Source: Sipunculus nudus
Lineage: Eukaryota > Annelida > Sipuncula > Golfingiida > Sipunculidae
Direction: 5' to 3'
Length of the DNA: 64,000 bases
Assembly: GCA_026874595.1 (NCBI GenBank)
Contig: CM049318.1
Span: forward strand, 35,109,956 to 35,173,955
Positions 10,669 to 21,850 of the stretch are shown piece after piece (the stretch's first letter is position 1; each line of letters starts with the position of its first letter). The notes beneath the pieces were generated by a model. That model worked only from the letters and a program-made list of their open reading frames with translations. It ran no database searches and was not told the DNA's origin. A program made the position numbers and the translations under genes.

Positions 10669-13424
10669 TATTGTAACAGTATGCATGTATTCTGTTGATA
10701 AAATAAATCACATAGTGATCAATATATGATTATGTGGCTCGGATTTAATGTATTGGTATCGAGCTGAACCCATGCACTGGTTATAAAATGTATATCAAAC
10801 AGGAATATTTATATACTCTCATGTAGTTGATGTATATTCAAATACGTTTCATTTTATTTAACAATGTATAGAACTAGATATTATATGTCTCAATACCAAG
10901 ATAGATGTTTATATATTACAGTCAATGTGTAAAATAATTCAATTCATAAAGTATCTGAAAATCTCAGTCGATTTCCGAATTATCTGATGATCAAACACTT
11001 ATAAAATGACTGAAAATATCAGGCATTTTACAAACTGGCTGAAAAGCAGTCGGTTCATTTTGACATTGACTGAAACGATATTGACTACTTTGTTTCTTCA
11101 TATCTTATTATTATTAAACAGACGGTGTTGTTTAGTATAACCAGCTAATTGTATGTAAATGCCTTTCTTTTTTTCCAGTTTAAATATACAAAGAATACTG
11201 ATTACGTAATAAGATTTAAGCACACAGACTGATGAGGGGCAACTAGAGAAATATAGTTGCAATATGATCAAATAATGTAATATGAATACTGTATGTTATA
11301 CATTATATGGCTATATTTTTGATTTTGATAGAAAGAGAATCAAGTCAGATGGAAGCTGTTTTTTAGATAAAATACGCAAAGGCATTACAATGTGCAATAA
11401 CACGTGGAATGAATGATGTAGATTGTAAAATGTTGATGGATAACGACAGTTACATGTTTTTGTTTTGATGTCAAATACATGCTTAAGATATCGTTACGTC
11501 AGTTACAAAGGGTAGCGTATCCTCACAATTATACAAACTGTATTGGTTACGTTTAATACGTTTGTCATCCATATGCTTTGACTAGAGCCAAACTGTGATG
11601 GAGCTCGTAGTATTATATGTAATTTGATTAAAATCATGTGTTTTAAAATCATTGATTAAATCCTGATTTACATCAGTCCAGGTTTCCACTACTCTTTTGA
11701 GCTACTTGGGTAACCATTTCAGTATGCATTGATTAAAACTCGCATAGCAGCAGTTGCTTCAACAGTGCCGAAACCACTAGAGTCCCCATTGATCAGGGTT
11801 TAAGCATAATCATTATTTAAATAACAGTTTACAATACTTATCAGTAGTAATTTAAATGAGAATTATAAAATTGCCAATACAAATATATAAAAATATAACT
11901 GATATTGTGGCTTCCATTGATAGTGTTTAAAGTGTATACTAAATATTCTGATTCATTCACATTCAAAATAATGTAGCTGTTTTTTTGTTTGTTTGCTCTT
12001 GCGCAATCCCTATTCGTTAAATATTTAAACATTTGCCTACACCTGTATATTACAAGTTAATTCGCTCTTATTTAAGCTCAAAGTCTGTGGAACAACTGAT
12101 ATAGGTCACCTTGGAATTAAGAATATTATATGTATTATATATGCGCATTTTAAAATTAAAACAAAATATTTATATCATAGCTTTTAGCATTATATTTAAA
12201 TGAACGTCATTGGTGGTATATTTAACAGATTGTACAGTTTAACGTTTGATTAATTGCTAAAGCTGATTTAAATGGAAACATTTGAGTCAGTCTCAGAATA
12301 AAATATCCTGGTAAAATATTATTGTAATATTTAAAATAAAAATAAACACTCGTACCTTTTCTCTTTTGCCTGCAAGGAATATACACGTGTAGCAGCTCAT
12401 AGCTCGATATTGTTAAAATGGCATGTAGACTGGTCCAAATAGTAGCGGAAAACTGTTTGTACCAGGATGGTTAATAATATATAATAGGAAATAGCTCGCT
12501 CGCTCGGAACAAGTAGCCTGCTGCAATCACTAAAACCACACAGTTCTGTTTGCTGAATGGATTTATGTTTGTGTAAAAACGCCGGGGCCAGCTATTATTC
12601 TCACTGATATCAGTAATTACTGCCTGAACAAGTCTGTACGTATTTACACAGCTGTTGAGCGCCTATGTTATCAGATGCAGTTGATAAGATAAAGTTATCT
12701 AAGGACGTGCTGATAAAGGGACCTATTCCCATAACCTTCGCAAACAATATTGCCTTTTTTCTTGTATATATATATATATATCCATTTGTATATATCGATA
12801 ATGTTTGAAAATGTATATTCCAGATATTAAAGGAAACAATGTATTTGATCAAGAACGTGTTTGTAAACAAAACAAATGTTGACACACGTGATATACATAT
12901 TATCTAAGTGGAGGTCGATAGAACACTCGTTGCAAAACTCTCCAATTGTATAGATGTGCCAAAGAATGCCCTTGTCAATTCGTGTTTATTGTTAAGGCAG
13001 GTCCTTACATGCTATCAACATATTGTTTGTTAGGAAACAAAACAACCTTTGTGTGTGTGAGAGATGTCTTTATTTTACCAGGATCTTGTATGACCGTTCC
13101 AAAGGATTACGTTTAGATTTTGAAGGTCAGACATGTGATAGGTCTCCTTTAAGTTCGGATATCGAGTATACATGCTGCCATCTGGTGTGAAATAATGGAA
13201 TTATTCCTAGGACACGTGTTATATGTTATATGCTAAGACACACGTGTAGGATGATCGTAGCTACATAAACTATAGCTCATTTTATTCGTCATCGAATGCT
13301 CTTACTTCTTGAGGTAAACCGTCTCATTCTGTGGTTTCCATTGTAACACAATTGGGGGGGGGGGGGGCATAATGGAAATTTCACATTTTTTAAAAAAAGT
13401 ATTTTTGTTACTTCGCTATTTTTA
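10669..13424. other. AT-rich non-coding stretch, copy A (B: 31874-34626)
   Basis: No supportable gene. At about 10958-11050 there are three mini hairpins of the form CTGA, 5 nt, TCAG, or CTG, AAAAG, CAG. A short TA run is near 12766-12781 and a run of 14 G at 13354-13367 (10 G in B). CACGTG words occur near 13213 and 13240. Confidence 0.5.
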
Positions 13425-15512
13425 AGTTAGCGAGGTCTAGTTTTTGGCAATATGTAAAGTTTAATTAGAATTTGTTCGGTTGTCTGAAGATTTTCGAATA
13501 TGACCACCCGGGGGCGCTGTACGACATTTTGGGTAAATTTCATTTATTATGGCCTAGAGGCCCGCATTTTGAAGTAATCACTTTGAAACTCGTACATAAT
13601 ATGTTAAACAGAAATATCTCGAGAAAAACAAATTTACATGTTTTGAATATAGCCAGCAGAGGGCGCTGCAACTAAAGCAGGTCAAAGTATGATTTTGTTC
13701 TAATAGCTTCACAACTATAAAATATGTCATCATTTTTATTTCATAATCTGAAACTATTATCAATACTCTTATTCGTGGATACACTTGACCTAATTCTTCG
13801 GTGGCCATGGTGACCTATATTAAGTACAATTCTTGGCATTTTACCTTATCTTTTGAACTATGTCATTTTTTTACGCTAGAGGGATGTAGCTTTTTGCATC
13901 AGGTAGAGTTCAGTCAGTGTTACAAGATTATATTGTAATGTTTGCAAGATGACCAACAGGGGGCGCTGCAGAAGCTTTTTGCGATATCTCACTAAATGAT
14001 GCCTTACATGCCTCAGGTTTGCAGCAATCATTTTCAAACTAATATATATTATGTTTTACAGTAATATCTACAAAAACAATTTTCATTTTCGGTATATGAC
14101 CTCCAGGGGGCACTGCATTGACAACATTGTAATATCACATTATTGTGTCATATCCGAAAAGCTACAAATGATATTATAATTTACATTACTGCACCTGAAA
14201 CTAAAAAACATGGCCTTATCCTTCTGCAGATTTGGCCATATTTCGCCATAATCATGTTGACCTAATTTCGGATAAAAACTTATAAAACTTAGAAATATTC
14301 AAATATTTCCATATCTGGCACAGGCCCACGTTTGATGCGATCGCTCTGAAACTTATACCAATGGTAAATATCTATTACCATCAGACCCCTTTGTTTCCTT
14401 TTTAAACATTGGGTTAAAGGTCATATGCCAAGGCCACAAACATGTCCTAATATCGTATTTCCTTCCTAATTTGTTTATAAATTATCGCATCCACATATAA
14501 AATTGCTCGTTTTAGTCTCCTGTTCATTTTCATGATATCAAAGAATAATGTGACCTTGACCTATTTCTCTTTCAACTTCCGGCAAGCGCTCGACCTATGG
14601 TCGTCTAATCTGTTTGCTGATGCTCTACTGGCCACAAAGTTTCAGCAATCGCTTTCAGACGTACAGAAAAAGGGTATAATTTAGTTAAACTCTGATCCTA
14701 TTGTTTTTCGGCCATGATCAGTGAAAGGCAAGGTCAAGATCAACAGAAGTATACAAAACGGTTTTTTCTTCATATCTTTGGCACTATAAGTCGTATCTAC
14801 TTCAACAGCAGTTTATTTTAATCGTCATTCCAAGGCCTTTCTGATGATGTGTAGCTGACTCAAATTTTCTGTTACCATGGTAACGCCTTTTTGGGGAATA
14901 ATGATTCTATTTGAAAATCAATGGACTAATTTGTCTATTTTAACGCTAGAAAGATCTAGTGATTTGCATTAGGTAGCATACAATTAGAAATACAAGATAT
15001 TATTAAAGTCTCGCAATATCTCGTAAAATATCTCGTCAAACTAAACATTTCGAGATTTCATTCATCTTACCCTGGAGGCCATATTGTGACAGGAATCTCT
15101 TTGGAACTGACATACTGTATGTCCTACATAAGTATCTCGAAATTGTTTTTTTTTTATTCTTTGAATACGGCCACTAGAGGGCGCTGGATGTGAACCTCCC
15201 ACACATATCATGTTTTGGCCATATCTCCAAAACCGTAAGCCTCAATTACATAACCTATAGCTTATTTTCTTCCTCTGAGTCTTTTCCATAACCTGATGTA
15301 CTCATCCTGTCACAACCGTGTGTCACTTTGTCAGTGTGTTTGTCTGTTCGTAAGTTGTCCACAAATTCGCCTGCTTGCTCTTGCGTCTCACATATAGCAT
15401 TCTATAGGCCACAGTTTTAAAGAAATCCTTTTGAAACTAATATAACTTATGGTTGACTCTAATATCTCGAAAGGTATTTATCATTTTCCGAATATGGCCA
15501 CTAGGAGGCGCT
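13425..15512 (+). repeat. Degenerate tandem repeat with CTCF-like sites, copy A
   Basis: Six sites fit the CCASYAGRKGGCGCT-type CTCF consensus: about 13505 (ACCCGGGGGCGCTG), 13655 (CAGCAGAGGGCGCTG), 13953 (CCAACAGGGGGCGCTG), 14102 (CCTCCAGGGGGCACTG), 15172 (CCACTAGAGGGCGCTG) and 15498 (CCACTAGGAGGCGCT). They lie in a diverged larger repeat marked by GCTAGAGGGATGTAGC or GCTAGAAAGATCTAG phrases, GTTTTGGCCATAT and AACTATAGCTTATTTTCGTC. No coding capacity. Such motifs may be relics of an old host repeat family or active insulator sites. Confidence 0.65.
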
Positions 15513-16872
15513 TTACTCAAACCTCACCGACGTATCATGTTCTGGCCATATTTTCAAAAACTATAAACCTCCGTTACATAAACTATAGCTTATTTTCGTC
15601 AACTGGGTCTCTTCCATAACCTGAGTCATCTGGTCTCATTCTTGTGTCACCCTTGTAAGTATGTTTGTCTGTTTGTCAGTTACCCTAATTTTCACATGCT
15701 TGCTGGTTCTTCCGTCTCACATATAGCATTGTACAGACCACAGCTTTGCAGAAATCCTTTTCAAACTGGTACAGCAGCTAGCCCGTATCAGTCGAACTAT
15801 GTTTATAATCCGCGCATGTGCTAAGACTGTCACAAATCCGGATTATTTATCGTACGTGATAGTCAAATACCAACATTTTCCCCACTCGTACCAGTATAAA
15901 CATCTCACAATATGCCTATACTCGCTCCCATAACGTGTAGATATTTCGTATGATAGGTATATTCTATACGTCTTGCATATCTTTCTAATCATTGTACAGA
16001 CGGGTGTATTTCCGCCAACTGTGCAACCTGGCTAACAGGCTGGTTAATGTACATTAATATGGGGGCGTCAATTCTTTAAATAGCCAATCATCCGTCCGTC
16101 ATCTGTTTTCATTCCATACATTTCCGTGACTCAACGAGACGGCTCATGCTCCGTCATGTCTGAGATTCCGGTCAACAAACAGGTCGGGCGCAGGGGTTTT
16201 CAAGGTCGTTGTTTGGATAACGCTGACACATATGTCAAAAAATGCTTGTTTACCCGACGATGCACAGTCGCGTCACAGAACACATACTTGTTTTGAATAT
16301 TTACAAACGCACAACACCATGCATGCCATATAATCATGACGTTGAACCATGTCAATTTCGTTTTATTTATACATATAACACGACACATGTTTGCATGGAT
16401 ACCATATTGTATTGTGTTATGATACAGTACAAGGGATCCACTTTTTTTGGTCCAGTAATCAACAATACATTCATGTATATGTCAAAACATAAACAGTAAA
16501 AAATAACATGTCAACCAGATCTATCTACGTTTTCACATTTCACAACGTCCAAACAATGACACCTTTAAATGTATCAGTATTAATCAAAGATATATGATCC
16601 ATAAACACGTATATATGACACGTATATATATATGAATATGCATATATTGTACAGCTTCAGTTTCTACAATCACATTAGCAACATGTGTAACACGTGTTAC
16701 ATTAATCCTCCCTGCGTCATCACAATTCTGTGTCGCTGTCTGTATCACTGTCTCCAAATATGTTGTTCCCATGATGCATAAAGGAACAAATGATCCCTTT
16801 CCGGGCTATTCAGACCAATTCCCTTTTTTTATATCCTCACCGTATGTCCCGCACCAAATGCCTGAATACTAA
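15513..16872. other. Non-coding stretch, copy A (B: 36716-38074)
   Basis: No supportable gene; two overlapping frames near 16200-16499 are short and antisense to each other. It contains purely AT-rich runs, CACGTATATATGACACGTATATAT near 16608 and an ACACGTGT word near 16690. A GTGACTCAACGAGACGGCTCATGC stretch lies near 16127. Confidence 0.45.
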
Positions 16873-17058
16873 TCATGAATAGTCCTGTGCGCTTCTGTTG
16901 AAAACAGGTTGGTCGAAAAGGTTATAAAAATTATCGTATACCTCATGGATGCGTAAAGCGATAGCGTCACCTATTTCGTGCAGTTCTTGTATGGCGGCGC
17001 GAAGGACGTATACAGCACCACGGACTATTCTGTTGTCGACCATGTCTGTGATTGACAT
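16873..17058 (-). CDS. Small helical ORF, copy A (61 aa)
   Basis: I do not recognise this protein. It is predicted helical through AAIQELHEIGDAIALRIHEV and ends NRSAQDYS. A TATA-like TATATAA lies about 35 nt upstream of the ATG (17085-17098), the same spacing as the other minus-strand genes of the unit, which is the main reason to keep it. It ends the minus-strand cluster. Identical in copy B. Confidence 0.4.
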   Translation of the reverse strand: MSITDMVDNRIVRGAVYVLRAAIQELHEIGDAIALRIHEVYDNFYNLFDQPVFNRSAQDYS

Positions 17059-17179
17059 GACGTTTACTCTTCAGTGTGTCTTTATATTGTTATATATAAA
17101 ATGTTATTTATCTATTTATACCTTTTGTTGATGACGCAATTCCAGCACAGACAGGAAACGTGGTATCACACGCACCAGT

Positions 17180-18148
17180 TTAACGAAAGAGAATTTTGGA
17201 TGGATTGCTGAATAAACCAGCTGACGAGTTAGAAGACGTCGTGGTGACAGTCTTGTTAAATGGCGAAACGAAAGTCGTACTCGCGTTGAAAGGCTGACTG
17301 AATATCGGACGTGACGTTTGTGGTGAACCAAATACCGTACTCGCGTTGAAAGGCTGACTGAATATTGGACGTGAAGTTTGTGGTGAACCAAATACCAATG
17401 AAGGGAACGTCACAGCTGCGTTAGATGATGTACCCAATGTGGCACCTGCGTTCGATGATGTGTTGCGTGTCGCTTCAGTGTTGATAGGTGTACCCCAGGT
17501 GGAATTTGCATTACCAAAGGACGCATTCTGACCAAACGAAAATCCCGCCGTAGATTTACCATCACTAGCGAAGTTAAATGCAGGCGTAGTCTCTGGTTTA
17601 TTTTCAGGTACGCGTGCCGGGCTATCAGCTACCCCTGGTTTTTTATCCAGTCTCATCGCCACGCAAATGTTTCCGATGTATTGTCCATCCACGGGGAACT
17701 GACTGAATCCATCCCCATCTAAAATCCTCATTTCCACGTTACGCTTTTGGCACAGTTTTTGTGGCAGTAGTGCGATCAAGCGTGCTTTGATTAACTCTTG
17801 GGTGCTGGTGTCTTTTCGGGCGGCTCGGACCATGTCAGCCACAGTTGTGTTATTGCACACGAGTATCCGTTCGTCTTGGTAGTTGTACCTCACGGCGGGT
17901 GTCCCAACCAAAGGTTTGTCACCTCCATTACTCACGGGTACAATAACATCTGGCATGTGGCGGGGCTCGGCGTATACGAGAAACACGAAGAACTGGTCAT
18001 CGCAAGATAGCCATTTCATGTATTTAGCCTTGTAATAACAATCCTCCATTGTATAATAAAACGATGACAGTCCTGCATTAACGACCATGTGTAACGTCGT
18101 TTCTTGTGGCACGGCCACGTTGTGCTCTTGAGTATCGTTTGCCATCAT
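17180..18148 (-). CDS. FG-repeat (nucleoporin-like) protein, copy A (322 aa)
   Basis: Residues 1-170 look like a globular domain I cannot identify, with a hydrophobic segment DDQFFVFLVYA at 50-60. From about 190 the protein becomes Ser/Thr/Asn/Phe-rich and disordered with FG-type repeats: FSFG (203-206), FG (211-212), VFG (252-254, 272-274) and GLFSNP near the end. Residues 252-271 and 272-291 are an exact 20-residue repeat, encoded by a ~60 bp DNA repeat at about 17270-17395. FG repeats are the transport-receptor-binding part of nucleoporins, so the product may engage importins or nuclear pores (inference). TATATAATA lies at about 18185-18194, ~40 nt before the ATG. Confidence 0.75.
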   Translation of the reverse strand: MMANDTQEHNVAVPQETTLHMVVNAGLSSFYYTMEDCYYKAKYMKWLSCDDQFFVFLVYAEPRHMPDVIVPVSNGGDKPLVGTPAVRYNYQDERILVCNNTTVADMVRAARKDTSTQELIKARLIALLPQKLCQKRNVEMRILDGDGFSQFPVDGQYIGNICVAMRLDKKPGVADSPARVPENKPETTPAFNFASDGKSTAGFSFGQNASFGNANSTWGTPINTEATRNTSSNAGATLGTSSNAAVTFPSLVFGSPQTSRPIFSQPFNASTVFGSPQTSRPIFSQPFNASTTFVSPFNKTVTTTSSNSSAGLFSNPSKILFR

Positions 18149-18409
18149 GTTGCCAACTGTCTAGACTGTAGACAAACGCACCATTATTATATATTTCTTA
18201 CGCAGGCACGTGATCGGTATTGACAAATAGTTTGGTGTCACATGAACCCAATATTTGATAAACAGATTGTAAAGAAAACAACATGTATTACTGGGATTTA
18301 AGGCATTTATAAAGATCGTCTGTGACGTCACACTTTCCATCAGCCAATCAAATCAAGGAATAGTACCTGTTCATGATAACAGAAGAAACTCATGTACAAA
18401 AAGCATGTA

Positions 18410-18483
18410 GTCCCTGTGGCGCAATCGGTTAGCGCGTCCGGCTGTTAATCGGGAGGTTGGTGGTTCGAACCCACCCAGGGACG
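18410..18483 (+). tRNA. tRNA-Asn (GTT), copy A
   Basis: The acceptor stem GTCCCTG pairs with CAGGGAC. D arm GCGC/GCGC, anticodon loop CTGTTAA with GTT, T arm GGTGG-TTCGAAC-CCACC. No intron. It ends 12 nt before the stop of the convergent zinc-domain pseudogene. Confidence 0.93.
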
Positions 18484-18494
18484 TTATACATGTT

Positions 18495-19725
18495 TTATGT
18501 CCCTATGCCACCCGTTACTGTTTTTCTTCGTCCAGAGTCTTGCCTGCGAACAAACGGGGAGTAAGGGCACATGGTGCCAGACAGGTCTCTGAGTGGGTAG
18601 TCTTCGATAATGTACCCAAGCAACTTTGAAACCTGCCAAGCCGCCAACGATATCGTTGTCGCAGTGTCGGTTTGTATCTTAGCAACGTACCCGCAGGCTC
18701 CGACATCAACATGTCTTAAAGACCCGTAAAACGTGACTGTCCCATCAGGATGCATTGACAAGTGCAAAACATGGTCATCGTCACAAACCCACCGTTCATA
18801 GAGAAACATTGCGGTGACGCTGCGGTTTTCTCGTTGAGCAATCAACAGCAAAGCGTTGAGATTGCTACTCAGAAATTCGTCCTCAAACATGACTAGCATA
18901 CCCGGCACGTTTAACACATTGTGACTTTCTGTCTCACATTCGTAACTTTCACGGGCACCCGTCTTCGCCTGTCGCACTGCCTGTTCTCCTACCATCTTGT
19001 GTTCACAAGACACAGCAGGAGGCCTCCATGGCGTGCAGATAAAGCATACTTTCTGGTAATCGGATATCACGTTATCCAGAAGCTGGCACAGTTCCACTGT
19101 TTTCAGGGAGATCGCGGTTTCGTGGTCAACCACAACGTCTCCCTTAAATGATTCGTTGTTCTTGTCTAAGCGCGCGTGGAACGAGACTGTTCCAAATGTG
19201 TCCATTGTGATATGCACAGATTCACCAAGTCCCTCATCAATGTCGTATATCCAGCCTGTAACACTGCCGCCTACTTTTTGGGCCTCATTGAGTAACAGGT
19301 CTAAATATTTGGCAAGTTTTTTTCCACACGAAAACCCAACCTCCGACGTGTACGTGCTCTGTGCCTTGTTCCAAAATTACAGTATCGCCTCGGACGGCCC
19401 ACGGCCTCCATTTGAAACATTTGCCCTGCCCTACTTGATATGTTATAACCTTTGCGAACTGTTCCGTCAGTTCCGTCTCGTCACACGTGGGGCAGTACCA
19501 CTTGAATGTGACACGGTCGTCGGGGACTGTAATGCCCGGAGATGTTTGACATTTCTGGCACGCTCTCACAAGTATGCGTTCTCGCCATTGCAATCCCATC
19601 ACTCACAACCTGTCCTGAAAGTACATCCCGTCTGACGGTTCGTATCTCCCCGGGTTGCGGGGCCGACCTGCGTCAGGACTCGGGATCTCCGGGGAACTGC
19701 ATCGGTCTCCACATGTATTCCCCAT
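18495..19725 (-). pseudogene. Zinc-domain paralogue 1, copy A, broken
   Basis: Collinear with the intact 409-residue gene at 39697-40926 but interrupted twice. A CGA to TGA stop lies at 19603-19605, early in the protein, next to a GAG to GTG change. A one-base insertion makes a run of seven T at 19317-19323 where B has six, shifting the frame. The CxxC...CPTC zinc motif lies between the two breaks. The upstream TATATAAAA is retained. The frameshift sits in a homopolymer and could be a sequencing error; the nonsense change could not. Confidence 0.8.
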
Positions 19726-19969
19726 CTTGTCTGAACGGCTGTGCCTGGAACGCCGTTTTATATACGTACCGTCTCCTCAGCAACCAGCACCTCCCCCCCC
19801 CCCCCCTCTTTGATACCCATGTGTGTTTGTTATTGTACGTGCCCCGTGTATCACCAGAACAGCGGGTGGCATGACGGATATATGTTTGTATATGTACAAA
19901 CGTGTACGGTACCTGCAGGTTCCGATAACACGTCCGGGGTATGAAATCATATGACAACATTCCGCGTTT

Positions 19970-21544
19970 TTAACTGACCTCACCCATCTGCCCTTCTTCG
20001 TACTTTTCAACCTCAGTTTTCTCAGGGAACAACCGAGGATAAGTGTACATCGTACCCGACAAATCTATCGGCGGGTAGTTACTGATCACACACTCCAGTA
20101 ATGATACAACATCCCATGCCTTGAGCGGTATCGCATTCAAAGTGTCAGTTTGTATCATCGTCTGTATCTCGTCGCGGAAGTTGATATACAGCGTTTCCAA
20201 AGGTCCATAAAACGTTACGGTACCGTCTGGGTCCATCGAGATGTGAAGGTCGTGCACTTGATCATGGTTTATCCGATTATAGCGGAACACTGCGTTCATA
20301 CGACAGTTTTCCTTTTGAGCGGCCAGGAGCAAAACGTCTCAATCGCCGGTCAGAATATTATCCTCCAACATGGCGAGCATTCCTGGTACTTGTACCTCGT
20401 CTTCTGTTACGAGCGTGACTTTGTCTTTGAAACGCAGATACGGTATCCATTTAAGGTGTATCCACCAATCCCAGGGGGGTTTGCAGTATACCCAAATCGA
20501 GGTGTCGGTGCCATGCGGTAGGAAGCCGATTGTTCTCTCACGTGTGAACAGATACTCCAACTCACTCTGGTCGCATATAGGGCAGTATTCCTGTACGCCA
20601 TCAAACACATTTTCATAATCCGGGTTGCACGTCTTGCAGGGAATCACTATCATCTTCTCGCGGTCGTAAAACATATCATACCCTCGTACATTATCTCGAA
20701 AGAACATGCCGTCAGAAGGTACGACACCGTCTGATGGTCCGCCCTCACTGTCAACACCAGCTTCAGTAGTATCACCCGTGTTCGCGTGGGCATGCTGCCC
20801 TGGGGATTCCGTCACTGTGTCTACGATGTTGTCATAAGACACCGCCGGAGGTTTCTTGCCGTAAATGACTACATTCTGGTAATCGGTGATCACGTGTTCC
20901 AACAGCTGGAACAGTACTTCTGTCGTCAGCGATATCGCTTTCTCCTTGTGGACCGCCACCTGCATGGTGAAACACGCGTCGTCCTTGTTAATGCGGTCAA
21001 AGAATGACACAGTGCCGTAGGGGTCCATCTGGAAATACAAGGACTCACAGATACCCGGAAAACGTCGGTATATCCAACCGGTCACGCTGCGGTTCGCTTT
21101 TTGAGCCTCGCATAGAATCATGTCGAGATGTCCAACCAGGGCCCGCAACACGGAACCGAAGCCTTCCACGTGGATTGTCTTGTCTCCGTGTCGAAACAAC
21201 ACTGTATCTTCTCGACGTAACAACGGTCTCCACGTAAACGTTATCCCTTGCCCCAAATCGTAGGTTTTCTCGTTTGTGAACAGTGCCATCACTTCTGTCT
21301 CTTGACACGTGGGGCAATATATCCTTGCATGGTCGTGGTTGGAACGGTAAAGGTAATCGTCTGCACACATTGAGCATTTGTCTATAATTATTTGTTGTTC
21401 CCGCCACCTGACTCCCCTTTGTCGTAACACGTTACCAAAGAAAGCCCCGCCGGATGGCGCGAAATGGTAAGTGTTACCCGGAGGACCAGTGAAAATACTG
21501 ATAACCTCCTGGCGATGGCGTGTGTCTGCACGGAGGCCCCCCAT
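19970..21544 (-). pseudogene. Zinc-domain paralogue 2, copy A, nonsense-broken
   Basis: Collinear with 41165-42739 but the TTA leucine codon is TGA at 20339-20341, removing roughly the last 120 residues of the second domain. The reading frame continues cleanly on both sides, so this is a single point mutation. The N-terminal zinc motifs and TATA box (TATATAAA, 21575-21582) remain, so a truncated product of about 401 residues is possible. Confidence 0.75.
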
Positions 21545-21850
21545 CGTATATGCCCAGCGCTGCCTGGGACAGCGTTTATATACGTGGCGTCTCCTCAACA
21601 ACCCGCTCCACTCTCCAACTCAACATCACTGTCCCGCCGTCACTAAATATATAGACCTCGTCATATGTGAGTCACGTGCTCCAGAGTTGTTCCACATAAT
21701 CTGCTGACACATGTGGTTCACGACACGTCTCAGATTACGCAAGGCCTCACCTTCACCTCCGATGAACCGTCTGCCGCATGCTGTGTAACATATTTCGTGT
21801 ACACAAATGTGTACATTACATACTGGTTCCGATATGACTTCTCCCCGTGA

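Noticed and set aside
17116-17391. 91-codon minus frame rich in LVHHK and STRVR repeats
   Set aside because: Alternative frame of the FG-repeat DNA; its repeats come from the 60 bp coding duplication in the true frame.
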